From assembly GCA_027596035.1 (NCBI GenBank), contig JADGJA010000112.1, forward strand, positions 1 to 32,611: 32,611 nt of DNA, read 5' to 3'. This DNA comes from Thoreauomyces humboldtii. Taxonomy: Eukaryota; Chytridiomycota; Chytridiomycetes; Spizellomycetales; Powellomycetaceae. The notes under the pieces are model-generated. The model worked only from the letters and a program-made list of their open reading frames with translations. It ran no database searches and was not told the origin of the DNA. Positions 1 through 10,576 of this stretch are shown here, one piece after another; positions within the stretch are counted from its first letter, which is position 1, and every line of letters starts with the position of its first letter. Both the position numbers and the translations under genes were made by a program.

Positions 1-780
1 TGGCCAAGACGAATGTGTCGTATGGTCCAAGGATAAAAGAAGGATCTGTGGTTCGGTTGGGGTTCCCTCAGACGTCCCTTTATAAAGCAACAATTATAAA
101 GGGAAACCCCACATGGTCCTTGGTTTGCCATTTCACCAAGCTCATCCATTCATTCAGTGTTGGCAGCCATGTCACCGGGACAGCCTGCAGACGACGTGCT
201 GGATCTCATCCCTCGGACGGTCGCCTCCTCCAACGATCCCGCTACAACTACCGATTCTCTGCGCACATTCAGGGAATCCTCCGCGAGGACAGGCTTCGCA
301 AGGAAGCAGACCTGGCCACACTCAGAGAGGCAACCATACAGCAGCGTCTGGACCTCGACATCCTTCAGCAGCAGGAGCGACTACGCGGGCAGCCTCATGC
401 ATGGAGTCCTTCCAGCCTTTCGTCCATGCAGGAGACCAATGTGACCGATGTATGCAGAGATCAACTATCAGGTCTATGACAAAGAGTTACTAGCCATCGT
501 CAACGCCTTTACACAAAGCAGATGCCCTCTCTCAGAAGCAGGAAATGGAACCAAAGAAAGGAGATACCACTTTCGATTCGCAGCGGATCACTCTCCTTAC
601 GCCACAGCAACTCAGGTTGGCGGCAACGTTCAACATGCCACAGCATACCGACCTAATAGACCGCATCAGAGCGGCTACAAAGGAAGACCTCTTTGCCCAG
701 GAGATCATTAGGAAACTCGGACGGAGCTCAGCAGAAACAGAGGAAGAATGATCTGATGCGGAAAGGACAAAACGCTTCGT
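1..780 (+). pseudogene. Ty3/gypsy-type retroelement remnant, copy 1 (Gag coiled coil joined to RNase H, internally deleted)
   Basis: This is the shorter of two copies of a rearranged LTR-retroelement; the other is at 17841-18775. Bases 230-400 can encode a charged coiled-coil stretch (LREDRLRKEADLATLREA) typical of retroelement Gag, although the reading frame is broken. Around 450 it jumps into the start of a Ty3-type RNase H domain (NYQVYDKELLAIV), so protease, RT and the region between are missing. Compared with copy 2, a further 170 bp of RNase H is lost at about 515 between two ACAA tetranucleotides, which removes the SDHKNL part and shifts the frame. The sequence then runs straight into the 3' end of an antisense ankyrin-repeat array. 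No LTR is visible and the left end lies outside the window. It is non-functional. Confidence 0.75.
76..103. repeat. 28-bp palindromic micro-insertion, present in retroelement copy 1 only
   Basis: CCCTTTATAA (76-85) and TTATAAAGGG (94-103) form a perfect 10-bp inverted repeat around an 8-bp spacer. The equivalent place in copy 2 (about 17914) reads directly from GACGTCC into AACCCC, so this small hairpin was gained in copy 1 or lost from copy 2. Confidence 0.6.
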
Positions 781-1512
781 GAACCTGCGCGGTCCATAGC
801 TTCGTGACTGTAGCGCATCTCGAGACCGCGTTTCTTCCACCAGTCGAGGACTGCGACGTTGCCATGTTCACTTGCGGCGTCCATAGCCCGGTCACTGTAG
901 CGTATCTCGGGACTGGTGTTCTTCCACCAGTCGAGCACCGCGATGTTGCCATGTTCACTTGCGGCGTCCATAGCCCGATCACTGGAGCGTATCTCGGGAC
1001 TGCTTTTCTTCCACCAGTCGAGCACCGCGACGTTGCCATGTTTACTTGCGGCGTCCATGGCCTGGTGTCTGTAGCGCATCTCGAGACCGCTTTTCTTCCA
1101 TCAGTCGAGGACTGCGACGTTGCCATGTTCACTTGCGGCGTCCATAGCCCGATCACTGGAGCGTATCTCGGGACTGCTTTTCTTCCACCAGTCCAGGACC
1201 GCAACGTGCGTGTGTTCACTTGCGCGGGCCATGATGCGAGAAGTGTTGCAAATCTTGAAACCGCTTTCCTTCCACCAGTCGAGGACCGCAACGTGGTTGT
1301 GTTCACTTGCGCGGTCCATAGCGCGGGAATTGTAACGGATCTTGAAACCGCTTTTCTTCCACCAGTCGAGCACCGCGACAAGACCTTGTGAACTTGCGTG
1401 GTTCATCGCTCGGTGACTGTGGCATATTTTGAGACCGCTTTCCTTCCACCAGTCAAGGACCGCGACGTGACCGTTCGCACTGGCATTGTCCAGCGATAGG
1501 CGTGGGATATGA
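781..1512 (-). pseudogene. Ankyrin-like 29-residue repeat array, lacking its F-box and broken by a stop codon
   Basis: On the minus strand this encodes about eight copies of a 29-residue repeat (87 bp) with the core VAVLDWWK..G.....S..AMD.AS..GN. The CAGTCGAG landmark recurs every 87 bp at 841, 928, 1015 and 1102. The same repeats make up the F-box gene at 19894-21061. At 1101-1103 one repeat has TGA where its sisters have TGG (Trp), a single transition that cuts the array in two. Homology to the intact gene stops at about 1512, before the F-box, and unrelated sequence follows. The 3' end runs into antisense retroelement sequence. It is therefore a truncated, stopped paralogue. Such repeats are normally protein-binding solenoids. 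Confidence 0.8.
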
Positions 1513-2397
1513 GGTACCGTAGTGAAAATGGTGCTGTATCCGCCCCCCCTTTTTCCTCGACTCGGGTTGAGGGGGGTCTGTCGACTTTCAGAGCGCGTCA
1601 CAGTCTGCCGTGATGAGGCTTCGAACCTTTCCTCCTCCCCAAGATCCCGGCAAAGTGGACATCTCTACTGTTGCTCGACAGAAGGCTAGCACTTTCCGTT
1701 GACGCAAGTGACACGGGGAGATGCTCCAATTTCGCTCACGGCCTTGTCAAATGTCAGCTCAGTTCCAGATGAAATTGAATTGATCCTCTGGGGCCCTTGC
1801 TCGACCTCATCGGCTAGATTCTGCGCTGAATAATCGGAAGAGCAGAAGTCAGTAGACGAGCATGGTGCAACCGAACTCCTAACCCTAAGTCCGCTGCCAC
1901 CAACGCTTCCCAACTTAGCGATCGAGCTAATGACCTCCAACATCCGATCCTCCGGGCATGCTGAGACTCCGGGTGATTCCGACACCCGTTGCTCTGAGGT
2001 TCTTCACCGCGTCTGAATTCTCAAGGAGTATCTGCGCTGAGATGTCCGTAGCGCGCACGAAGAGACCGTGCCACTCTCTCTTACAGCGCATTTCTGCGCG
2101 AACCGTCTTGCCTCTGCATCGTGAGAACTGGTGCTGGTCTTCCACGTTCAAGATGGTGCCCCAGCTAAACTGGTGGAGCTCTCTTCATGCCGTTGCCAGC
2201 CGGTTCGGACGGCAATCCACCCTCAGTTTCGAGAACACGCACCAAGCGATGCTCACACACGGACAAGGTGAGGTCTAGGCCCACTTCCCGGTAGCTTTAA
2301 TTTCCTGGAGGATATAAGGATCTCTTTATGATCTGGGCCACGAACACAAGGTATATGGATGCGAAGGCTCTTTCTTTCTGGTGTTACTACTGCTCTC
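1513..2397. other. Stretch with no recognisable gene
   Basis: Short open frames occur on both strands (for example 1686-1985 minus and 1958-2278 plus), but none shows a family motif, a repeat structure or a convincing start context. A plus-strand frame near 2040-2280 reads like decayed protein-coding sequence interrupted by stops, so this may be an old element remnant. A short telomere-like CTAACCCTAAG sits near 1878. Confidence 0.5.
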
Positions 2398-3426
2398 CTA
2401 GACTGTCCAGGCAACAACCGCAGGCGCCACCACCAATAAACCGCTCATCATCCAAGGGGCTGCCGACTTTGCAGCAGCAGCAGAGTGCGCGCCGGTGCTA
2501 GCGGTGGATGACGAAGAGGAAGTGGAGGACGAGGAAGATTCGGGTCCCGACGACTTGACGGTAGGAGCTACCTTCGTCAAGAGCTTAGTGGGGAACCCCT
2601 TCAGTGGGGTGTCCTTGCCCGAGCACGAGCACCATCCAGTGGTAGGGTCGGTGCTCAAACCGTTCCCGCCGGTCCCGGTTCCGCCCGACTTCGACCAAGC
2701 GATCTCGAGAAAGTCACCGCTGGCGCACGAGGACCTGCAGGCGTTCAAGGTATTCTGCGAGTCCGTCATAAAGGCCACGGGACCCGTCGCGGCGGTGACG
2801 TCGAAAGGCGTCATGGACATGATGTTAGGGTCTTGGAGGTCGAAGAAGGTGTAGGCTCCAGTAGCGTCGGGTTGGCAGGATCTACACTTTCCGGCTCCCC
2901 ACTTGTTGGGCAGATATGCGCAGGACCACGGTGGATCGAACGAGGGACATCCTGTGCCGGCTACCGCAGTGCAACTGGCCTTGTAGGCCAGGCATTGAGG
3001 GCTGTTAAATCCCATTTCTTGCGCGACCGAAGGTCCAGAGGAGGAGGATCCGGAACCGGAGCCGGTGGAGGTGCCAGGGCTGGTGGACGGCGCGCCTGGG
3101 GCGGGAACCGTAGTGACACCGGTCTCAGGGGTCGTAGGTGCGCCGGGGATGGTGACGGGAAGGTTCTGACCCTGTGTGCCCAAGATGCCGTTGATGTTAC
3201 TAGGGGCGAGGGGACATCCCGGCGGGTTGGGAATGTTCATTGCGTTAGGACAGTTCAACGGGATGGTGCCTGGAATCGCGGGATTAGCCGAAGTGGAAGG
3301 GTCGTTCGCGGGGAGGGGTATGGTAGTGACGGGGGCGCTGGGGTCGGTGGGGTCCTGAGCGCGGACCACGGGGGCGGCCGAGAGAGCGAGAGCCGCGACA
3401 AGGAGGAGTCTGCCGCCAGTGATCAT
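2398..3426 (-). CDS. Secreted Cys-rich, Ser/Thr-rich protein, probably GPI-anchored
   Basis: A 342-residue protein. The only in-frame ATG near the start is at 3424-3426; the frame stays open upstream but has no other ATG. The N-terminus is a clear signal peptide: MITGGR, a Leu/Ala/Val-rich core, then an APVVRA-Q cleavage site. Residues 24-130 are Pro/Thr/Ser-rich, followed by a low-complexity Ser/Gly linker. A Cys-containing domain (about residues 140-280, with CLAYKASC, CPSFDPPWSC and CRSCQPD) comes next, then a Ser-rich stalk. The C-terminus ends in a short hydrophobic helix after small residues (SAAAAKSAAP), as expected for a GPI attachment signal. The likely place is the cell surface or wall. 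I recognise no named family for the Cys domain. GC-rich codons fit a host gene, not the AT-rich element further right. Confidence 0.8.
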   Translation of the reverse strand: MITGGRLLLVAALALSAAPVVRAQDPTDPSAPVTTIPLPANDPSTSANPAIPGTIPLNCPNAMNIPNPPGCPLAPSNINGILGTQGQNLPVTIPGAPTTPETGVTTVPAPGAPSTSPGTSTGSGSGSSSSGPSVAQEMGFNSPQCLAYKASCTAVAGTGCPSFDPPWSCAYLPNKWGAGKCRSCQPDATGAYTFFDLQDPNIMSMTPFDVTAATGPVAFMTDSQNTLNACRSSCASGDFLEIAWSKSGGTGTGGNGLSTDPTTGWCSCSGKDTPLKGFPTKLLTKVAPTVKSSGPESSSSSTSSSSSTASTGAHSAAAAKSAAPWMMSGLLVVAPAVVAWTV

Positions 3427-3517
3427 GACGAAGGAATATCCGGCAAGGGTGGCAGCTGGTATCGGTGGGCAGCGTAGACAGCGTGACTGGAGGGGAAATG
3501 CCGAGCACCAGCCCAAC

Positions 3518-3524
3518 TTATATG
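3518..3524 (-). promoter_or_regulatory. Possible TATA box for the secreted-protein gene
   Basis: On the minus strand CATATAAG lies about 90 bp upstream of the ATG at 3426, a plausible spacing for a fungal TATA element. It is the only such motif close upstream. Confidence 0.4.
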
Positions 3525-3526
3525 CT

Positions 3527-4490
3527 TTCCTTTCTGCCCGGGGCTGGGCGGAGGAGCACTTTGCCCTCTTTTGCCACGAACAGAAGTGTCAATAGAGTCA
3601 TACAATCCTGCTGCTGCACGTCAAGTCCACCGTCCACAAGCGGGCGGCCGCTACCGTTGGGAGGCAAAAAGGGGAGCTTGTGAAATGTGAAAGGATCGGC
3701 AAGAAGCTGTCGAGCGGGGCGGTAGGACAGCCGTAGGACGCCATTGTCACGCCAAGCTGGTTCTATCGGAACGTTCCGATTGGCGTCTCCCAGACAAACC
3801 GGTCCGTTCTTCGGATAGCGACCTCGTGCAACATCGCACAGTGGAGAAGCGCACGCGCACTCGAGACTAGGTCTCGAAATCACCGGTTGTCGGGAAAATC
3901 AAACAAGAAAACCATTCGAGTCACTTCGTAGCTTCCCCGCGACCGGCCCCGTCGCCTACGGCTCAATCCGCCGCCAAACTGTCCTAAACACAAGGGCTGT
4001 GCTTTGTTGCACAGTACCGTAGTGCATCGAATCCTGCAAGAACATCTGATGGGTCTGTTCTGGCTGCTTGTCGCATTATGTGGCTGTCGGGTTTGACACT
4101 TGCGGACGGTCGAAGAAGGTCTGACTCCTGGTCAGGCACATCTTGCCGGAACGCGAGACTGAGGAATTGCTGCAAAACCACATCACGGTGCTCCAGGGCA
4201 GGCGCGTGGCCATCATCAGGATACCGTTGAACTACCGATGGACAAGGAAGTGCTTTTCGACCACTTCCGCTGGCTGATGACGCTAGCTGTTTGACACCTC
4301 CTTACGCGTGGCAACAATCACGGCCTTCTCTTCCGCAGGCGGAACGGCTCTTCCAAAAGCATTTAAACTCAACTTTTCCGTTCCTGCAACTATCACAATG
4401 GCTGCAAGCATGGTCAGATCCTCCCAATCACGTCCTTCTGCCTCTCGGCTCATGAGCATGTCTTTGGAAAACAATCGCAAACATCTTCTC
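3527..4490. other. Stretch with no recognisable gene
   Basis: Only short overlapping open frames are present, without motifs. The copia RNase H domain expected just beyond the RT (about 4000-4490 on the minus strand) is not recognisable, so the 3' end of the copia element seems lost or decayed here. No second copia LTR could be identified. Confidence 0.45.
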
Positions 4491-4496
4491 CCGCGC

Positions 4497-5903
4497 TCAA
4501 ATGCCGCTCCATTTCTTGCAACGCGCCGCCGTACAGAGATCTGCTGTCCATTTTACGCCTCTCCTGACTATTCTGTTGGGCAGGTACTGCAAGAACTGGA
4601 CAAAATCAACGACGTTGACGACGCCGCCGGTGCAGTTCACCCAGTTGGCGGAGCCGATGACTTGTTGGGAGAGTACTAAGTCGGTTGGCTGGTTCCTCGC
4701 CTCCTTGTCCCCGCCGGCCGCGGTACCAAGTGGAACGAGGTTGTGGTCGGGTGGACGCGGGAGGCCGTTTGGCTTGCTATCGAGCATGTTAAAACGTTTC
4801 AGGACCAGATCGATGTAGTGCTCTTGATCCAACGTCAGGATCCGATGACTACAGTCGCGAGTGATGCGCATTCCGAGAAAGTGGTGCACGAGCTAAGCTG
4901 GCCTTGATTTCCTCAACGTGGTGGATGCTGCGTCCGATGATGAGAATGTCGTCCACATAGATGGCCACAATATATGCGCCATCCTGGGTCCATTGCACGT
5001 AGACGCAGGGATCACTGTGCGTAGGGGTCAGCTCGAACACGTGCAGGGCGCTGTCGAGTTCCTGGTGCCAGAGACGGGCGGACGTGTCAGGCAGTAAATG
5101 CTCTTGTTGAGGCGCTTGATCCCCCCTGCCGGCGCGCCAGTACCGGGGGGGAGCTTCATATATACTTCGACATCCAGATCGGCGTTCAGATACGCCGTCG
5201 TAACGTTCATCTGGTGGACATGCAAGTCCAGAGCTGCAGCAAGGGCTAGGATAGTCCGTATCGATTCGACTCTGGCGACGGGAGCGTACGTCTGATTGCT
5301 CCAGTAGTTGATGCCCTCATGTGGGCTGAAGCCCCGGGCTACAATCCGTACCTTGCATTTCGCAATAGTACCGTTCAAAGCATACTTGTCAACCAGGACG
5401 GCGCGGCAACCAACGGCAGGTTGGCCTGGTGGTAGCGGGCATGGCGTCCATGTATTGTTGATAGTATGGGCGTGGAGCTCCTTCTGGTGTGCCGCACGCC
5501 AGTCCTGGGCATCGGTCCCCGCAAAAGCTTCGTCCAGCGTCAGAGGCGTGGGCTCGACAATTCCAGCTGTCGCGCGCAACGCGGCCGCCATGGCAAAGTA
5601 GTCATCATGCAGATTGTGTCCTGCACCCAACGCCGCAGACAGGAGGTTCCGGAGGAGGCCGTCGGGGTTGGTTTGGTGCTGCCATGGTATCGTGGAAACC
5701 CAGCTGGGGGCTCGGCGGCGAGGTTGAGCACAGCGTCGCCGGGGTGGCAAGAGTCCCGCGGATAAGGAGCGCGCAATGTTGGTCCAGATTGTGGACGTGG
5801 TACAATGGCAGTAGTGCGATGGGATTCCTGCGGGCTTGCCAGCATCGCAATGCGGCGGTTGATTCCACAATGGAGAGAGGCTCCAACGTCGTTGCAGCTT
5901 CAT
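4497..5903 (-). pseudogene. Ty1/copia reverse transcriptase, frameshifted
   Basis: This is the pol reverse-transcriptase part of a minus-strand copia element. The first frame (5903-5028) carries the canonical copia RT start: CKVRIVARGFSPHEGINY, then TYAPVARVESIRTILALAA, then HVHQMNVTTAYLNADL. At about 5081-5090 one base is missing where the family reads YGLKQ.ARLWH, and coding continues in another frame with RLWHQELD and then AIYVDDILIIG, the YVDD catalytic box (5040-4849). A second shift near 4870 leads into HHFLGMRI and a degraded RT end. No RNase H domain is recognisable. Together with 6006-6540 and 11253-13046 it belongs to one broken element. At least two frameshifts make it dead. Confidence 0.85.
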
Positions 5904-6005
5904 TCATACGCTCGTTGCCTAATCACTTGACCTCGTGACCTCGTAGAGGACTACCGGTGGGGTCTGACTGGTGTGGACGTCTTCGGCAATAATGGCTTTG
6001 ATGTT

Positions 6006-6540
6006 TCATTCCTCGTTGAGCAAGATTAACTCGAGGGGTGTGGTCGCGAAGGCCGGGGCCTCGTCAAAGTCGACATCGCCACTCTGAATAATATCCCGGC
6101 CGGCTATGTCCCAGGGATGGTATGCCTTTTTCTCCCACGAGTATCCGATCATGCGAACCTTGCGGGCCCGAGGGGCAAGTTTGCTGTCACGTTTCTTCTT
6201 GATGATGTGCACCCAACCGCGGCACCATATGACGCGGAGATGAGACACGTCGGGTTTGCGACCGTGGAGGGATTTGTATGCGGATTTGGCGCCGTTGACC
6301 GTTGTAAGCATGAGGTTGCGGAGGTATACAACAGTGCGTACTAACTCGCACCACAACTGACTCGGGATATACATGCAGTGCATAAACGCACGGACGCCTT
6401 CCATGACGGTGCGGAAGAAGGGTTTGGGGACGGCGTTCTGCTGGGGAGTATCAGTTGTAGTAGTTTCCCGTGATATGCCATGCGCCGTCCAATAAGCGGT
6501 GAAGAGCTTCCCGCCGTTCACGTTTGTCTGGGAGACCGAC
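6006..6540 (-). pseudogene. Ty1/copia integrase, C-terminal half
   Basis: The minus-strand frame carries the second half of a copia integrase: NGGKLFTAYW (the place of the usual DNGGEF box, with the Asp lost), TPQQNAVPKPFFRTVMEG (TPQQNGVAER in the family), then the SQLWCELVRTVVYLRN and YKSLHGRKPDVSHLRV segments of the C-terminal domain. The catalytic Glu region is degraded (VPKPF for VAER). Its N-terminal half is found 4.7 kb away at 11253-11636, so the gene is split. Downstream on the same strand is the RT. Confidence 0.85.
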
Positions 6541-6850
6541 TGGCGCCGTTGGTCTAGGTGAGAATGCGGGCAAGAACAGATTTGTTGAGTTATTGTGGCT
6601 CTGCGTCAGAGGAGGAGAATGATCGTTGGCAGGTTTGGTTTGGAACTGAGGTACGACGAGCTGCGTCTGCTGTTGCTCTCATGTCAGTTGTTGGAGCATG
6701 GCCATCATGGTTGCCGATGTTCTCTGCTGTTCTGCTACGGCAAGGGCTAGCTGCATGAGCTGGTACTGTGATCCCGATGAGCGTGGATCGTGTTCGTCGA
6801 GATTGTTGAGATTGTAATTGGGTTTGGCTTTTGGCTCCTCTCTCAGTTTT
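6540..6850 (-). pseudogene. Probable retroelement Gag fragment
   Basis: On the minus strand a frame with a single internal TGA reads as a plausible Gag-like stretch: a Gln/Asn-rich start, then YQLMQLALAVAEQQR, SATMMAMLQQLT and a Pro/Ser-rich tail. It abuts the integrase fragment at about 6540 in a different frame, so it appears to come from another element. There are no zinc-knuckle or protease motifs. The identification rests on composition and coiled-coil character only. Confidence 0.35.
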
Positions 6851-7479
6851 CAGGTATTGGTTGGATTATCGGTATGGTTTTCTACGGAGACGAGATGGGG
6901 TTCCGTAGGGGTTGCTCTGATCAGATTTGCTGCTGCAATGTATAGGCCGTTGCGTCCCCAAAGTCTGGTAGATGTGCGTGGTTCTACTCGGGGATCTATA
7001 GTTGGTGGCGGTGTGCGTGCAAGTGTCACAAGAGCGAGCAGAAAAAGGAATCAGGGTCTGTTTAACGGTAGGTTCAGGGCTCATAACCTATTGAAGCTTG
7101 ATGTACTCAACAATGCTATGTTGGACGCAGCGTGTCGGTACAGAATCTAATGTCCCTTCAGATGCTAGTTATATTCTAGTTATATTAAGGTTATGCTAGT
7201 TATATTAAGGTTACGTTAGAGAGGAAAAGGGTCTCCACAATGAGGGTCGGGGAGAGTAGACTATTCGACAGTTTACAATGAGCTGTAGGGCGATCGAGCT
7301 GCTCGTAAGCAAGTGCAACGCCATTGTTCCAAGTTTGTGTTGCACAACTGGATGGGAAAACTGTCCCACAGTTTACAATGAGGTCGCCTCCTCAATACTA
7401 TTATCGTCTACTGTGTCCGAATTGTCTGAGCTCTGCCCGCACCAGATTCTGCCCCGCGCTTTCGTCAACGTCAACCCCT
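6851..7479. other. Stretch with no recognisable gene; short AT-rich direct repeats
   Basis: No coding signal was recognised. At 7165-7215 a short TAGTTATATTAAGGTTA-type unit is repeated two to three times. CAGTTTACAATGAG occurs twice (about 7269 and 7369) about 100 bp apart, which suggests an old local duplication. Confidence 0.4.
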
Positions 7480-7812
7480 TGTTTTGTCGGCATGAGTTCC
7501 AACAAGCACCCTGGGACAAGCGGCATGTGTCCCGCGCGTCCACCCCTCGCCTCGCCGGCATGAGTCTTGACGGGCAAACCACATGGGACAGACGGCACAA
7601 GGCCGCCTACTTCCCAATCAACGCCTTGGCGACACCGACAGGCACCTTATACAGGGCCAGCGGATTGAATTCCGTGCGTCCACCTATGGTTCGTCGGCAC
7701 CGACGGGCTTACCATACAGGACAGGCTGACTGAGTTCCGTGTGTCCACCCAGGGTTTGTTGGCACCAACGGGCTCATTATACAGGGCCAGCGGATTGAAT
7801 TCCACGCGTCCA
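7480..7812. repeat. 65-bp tandem repeat
   Basis: Units containing CACCGAC or CACCAAC start at 7633, 7698 and 7763, exactly 65 bp apart. Each contains TATACAGG...GGATTGAATTCC and ends in GCGTCCA or GTGTCCA. Two more diverged units, marked by GGCATGAGT, seem to lie upstream at about 7490 and 7558. There is no convincing reading frame across it. Confidence 0.7.
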
Positions 7813-7907
7813 GTCTTTCACATCAATGCCTTCCTTTGATGACCCTCTTCCCTTGAAGCAGAGGAAACGCTCAAGGGGAGTATGATGAAAAGAAAAGCTC
7901 CTCAGTT

Positions 7908-8442
7908 CAAGGGGAGTGTTGAGACTCTTGTTGTTAGATAAACTGTCGAACCTTTTCTTCCCTATATCAGCAAGAGAACCTTTTCCTCTCCCACTGATCT
8001 CTAAGCAATTCCGAGAGCGTACGCCATCATTAGTTCCCTTCAGATTCCCGTGGAGCCTTGGTCTCTACAAGATCATGGACGGACGCCCAAGAGGACGAGT
8101 TCGTAGTGCTGTACTGAAGCCTGGATGTGGAGTACCGGCCAATTGGCGGTCTGGATGGCGGAAAGCAAGTGGAACAGTTATACCAAGCGGTTGCACACTT
8201 GTGGATTATGTAGGAAGCATTGCCATCGATGGCAGCAGGAAAGAAGAGTGACTTAGAGATGTCATGAGTGTCGGCGATGCACCCACTATTGTACAAGCAA
8301 ACTTCCAAAGAGCAGGCAGGCTCATTCAAGCTTGACATGATGAGAGGAAGGAGATGATGTTGAAAAGAAAGGCAAGAGTAGAGAGAAACCAGTTGCAGTC
8401 GTTGGCTCTGATGGACTATTTGTTCTCTTGAAGCATTAACCA
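7908..8442 (+). mobile_element. Possible polypurine tract and LTR of a plus-strand copia-type element
   Basis: TTCAAGGGGAG (about 7907-7917) followed immediately by TGTTGAGACTC is the usual look of a copia polypurine tract and LTR 5' end. A second AAGGGGAGT occurs at about 7874. A possible LTR end is CA at 8441-8442 (after AGCATTAAC), but no second copy or target duplication was found, so the right boundary is a guess. The orientation is opposite to the copia coding fragments around it. Confidence 0.35.
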
Positions 8443-8601
8443 TGGTTCTTGCCTAGGTTTTTGCTGCCCGTCAATCAACTGCGCGCCGTGACCCAATCCT
8501 TGAGCACCCTGCTGCCGTTTGTGTGCGTTTTTCCTGCGCTCTGACCATCGCTGAAACGGTGCACAAAATTTGACTTTCTAGAGGTCTGTCAAAACATGTG
8601 T

Positions 8602-9000
8602 TTGGATAACAATATGATCTCGGAACAGAAGCCGTTGATTCAGATCTATGACAAGGAGGAAGGTGCTGTGCAAGCTTACATCATATTCTACTCCAGTAAT
8701 GTAACCCTAAGGGTTACAAAAAGCATGTATGTGTCTTCGCTGATATCCTACTTGTTTTCTATCTCTGAAAGAGACGAGAGCACCCACATAACCTAACCCT
8801 AACCCATACCGGAATACCGGGAATAGATGCGCATGGGATACCACCTTGTTCGGGACATGTACGGATGCGGCCAAACGTACTAAGGAGGGGTGCTGTAGAG
8901 TGAATGGAGGTGAGGATTCCACAGCACCTTCCTGCTTGTTGTAGATATGAATCAACGGCTTCCGTTGTCACCGAGATCATATTGTACTACCGTTGTCCAA
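8602..9000. repeat. 400-bp inverted-repeat unit (possible non-autonomous DNA transposon)
   Basis: The arm at 8602-8670 (containing AATATGATCTCGG, GAAGCCGTTGATTCA and GGAAGGTGCTGTG) is repeated in inverse orientation at 8920-9000, with small indels and an extra segment in the right arm. The 250-bp centre holds telomere-like runs: the palindrome GTAACCCTAAGGGTTAC at 8701-8717 and AACCTAACCCTAACCC at about 8790-8805. Short open frames in the arms are not credible genes. Confidence 0.65.
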
Positions 9001-9135
9001 AGGTGCCATTTTGTCATCTCGCGTGGGCGTATGACTGTTAGGTTTGCTGTCCATAGCTCTGCAAGCCTGCTCTGTTTGTGAGAGTACAACGTAGTGCTTC
9101 ACCCAGATTGTAGAGTCGGGCAGCCAGCGCCCGTC

Positions 9136-10110
9136 TGTAGCGCGCTAGCTGTGTTCGTTCATTTATTCCTAAGTACCAATTAGACAGCTATCATTTAGGG
9201 TTGCATTCCCTAAATAATTACGTGGGCCACAATGACAGTACACCCCGACAAGGCGAGCACGTGGGCGAAGGGGATTCCCTAGGCAACACAACCTGATAAT
9301 AGTACATGGTAGCACTGCATGTACTACGATCTAAGAACATCTTCAGAACTACTACCATCTGAACGAGCCAGTGAAGCTCATTAATCCTATCAGAGAAAAT
9401 ACAAAAATGTCTACTTTGCCAGGGACAGATGCACGGACGGTAATGGACCGCCCACCCCGGAAAAAGCCAAGGAACAGTGCGCTCTCAAAACGGCCAAGCG
9501 AGGGTCTTCCGCGTTGCTCTGCTAGAACCCAGGGACAATTTCTGTTATCACTCGGTGATGGTTCTGTTAGTTACCAGTTATAACTCAAAAGAATCGTTGC
9601 CTGGATCGGCCAACAGCAATATGAGCAAAAGAAAAGAGGAGGACAAACCCGTTATGGTTGTATACTCGACCAAGGCCAGCAAGACTCCATCGTCAAATGA
9701 GAATAGTGAGGAACCTGCGGTCATTGAACCAAAGGCTTGCTCGTTGGATGCGTCGCCGTTATCAATTGGGGAAATTCACGACAGAAATTTTACTTCACTG
9801 TCGGTGGTTTGTATTAGATTGGAGAAACGCAAGGGAGTTAACAATGGCTCTCCCTTAGCGGCCAAACCATCTTTGGATAGCCAGTTTGGCGATGCCGAAG
9901 AAGTGGTTGACCCTTCAAGTAACACTCAAATAGTTTTCAAAGTCCCTCAAAGCCTCGAGTTACTGTAAACGAGGAACTGCTCAAGCAACACGTGCAGATT
10001 GCATTGCTTGAGGCGGCCTCAGAAAAGAAGCAGCGAAAAGCCGCTGAGCTGCAGACTCAAGTCTTGGAAGCTAAACAAAAAGCTCTCCAGACGGCAAAGT
10101 CTAAGAAGGC
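9136..10110 (+). mobile_element. Ty3-like element A: LTR/5' leader and degraded Gag start
   Basis: From TGTAGCGCGCTAGCTG at 9136 the sequence matches 13047 onward for about 280 bp of leader, and then a gag start at 9407 (ATGTCTACTTTGCCAGGGAC) that parallels the one at 13320. Gag similarity continues, with frameshifts, through the conserved NNGSPLAAKPSL and the coiled-coil LLEAASE/KKQRKAAELQT region to about 10110, where it stops. There is no capsid, knuckle, protease or RT. It is therefore a 5'-end fragment of the same family as 13047-15560. The ORF at 9477-9968 is one frame of this Gag. Confidence 0.75.
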
Positions 10111-10442
10111 GACAGGTGTAGGCTTATATAAGCCCAGCTCCTTATATAGCGTTATTAGGCTTATGTAAGCACTCCTTTCTTGTATAATAAGCCCGCCTGG
10201 AGTGTTGGTACTGCTGAATCCACTGCTGAATCCACTGCCGAATCCTTTGCCGCCACCGTGGCGTTGGTACTGGCGCTTCACTGCCGCGAGCGCTGCGTCG
10301 GCGCTATTGCGCCTTTTTGGACGTTCCATCGCCGTTCCGTGTCCTCAGTGCTCTGTCCAATGATGACTTTGACCGCTTCCTTGCGTCTCCTTGAATCCTC
10401 TGGGGATTTGAGGACCTTTTTTGCAAAATATCCACGAAATTT
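10111..10442. other. Non-coding stretch
   Basis: CTTATATAAGCC-like palindromic bits (10131-10143) and a short ACTGCTGAATC repeat (about 10210-10240) are visible. No gene is supported. Confidence 0.4.
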
Positions 10443-10576
10443 GCTATCCGAAGGGTCTCACAAAACCCCTCCCCTTTCTATAAAAAAACTTCATATATAA
10501 AATATATATATAAATATGTAGCGCAAAGATATTTTATAAAAGAAAAACTGGGGTTTTGGGGGACCCTTTGGATAGC
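10443..10576. mobile_element. 134-bp MITE with 27-bp terminal inverted repeats
   Basis: The left end (10443-10469, starting GCTATCCGAAGGGTC) and the right end (10550-10576, ending GACCCTTTGGATAGC) are inverted copies differing at about four positions. The interior is very AT-rich (ATATATATATAAATATG). The size and TIRs fit a miniature inverted-repeat transposable element. No clear target-site duplication was seen. Confidence 0.7.

Noticed and set aside
804..1391. Long plus-strand open frame with HLETAFLPPVE repeats
   Set aside because: It is the antisense of the 87-bp ankyrin array; a period divisible by three keeps all frames open. The minus-strand reading has the coherent LDWWK solenoid and an intact F-box relative. 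The same applies to 19657-20571 and 20204-20818 plus.
2833..3477. Gly/Arg-rich plus-strand open frame
   Set aside because: It is antisense to the secreted-protein gene, which has a signal peptide and GPI tail on the minus strand.
9477..9968. 163-residue open frame as a separate gene
   Set aside because: It aligns with the Gag of the Ty3-like element at 13320 onward and is one frame of a decayed copy.
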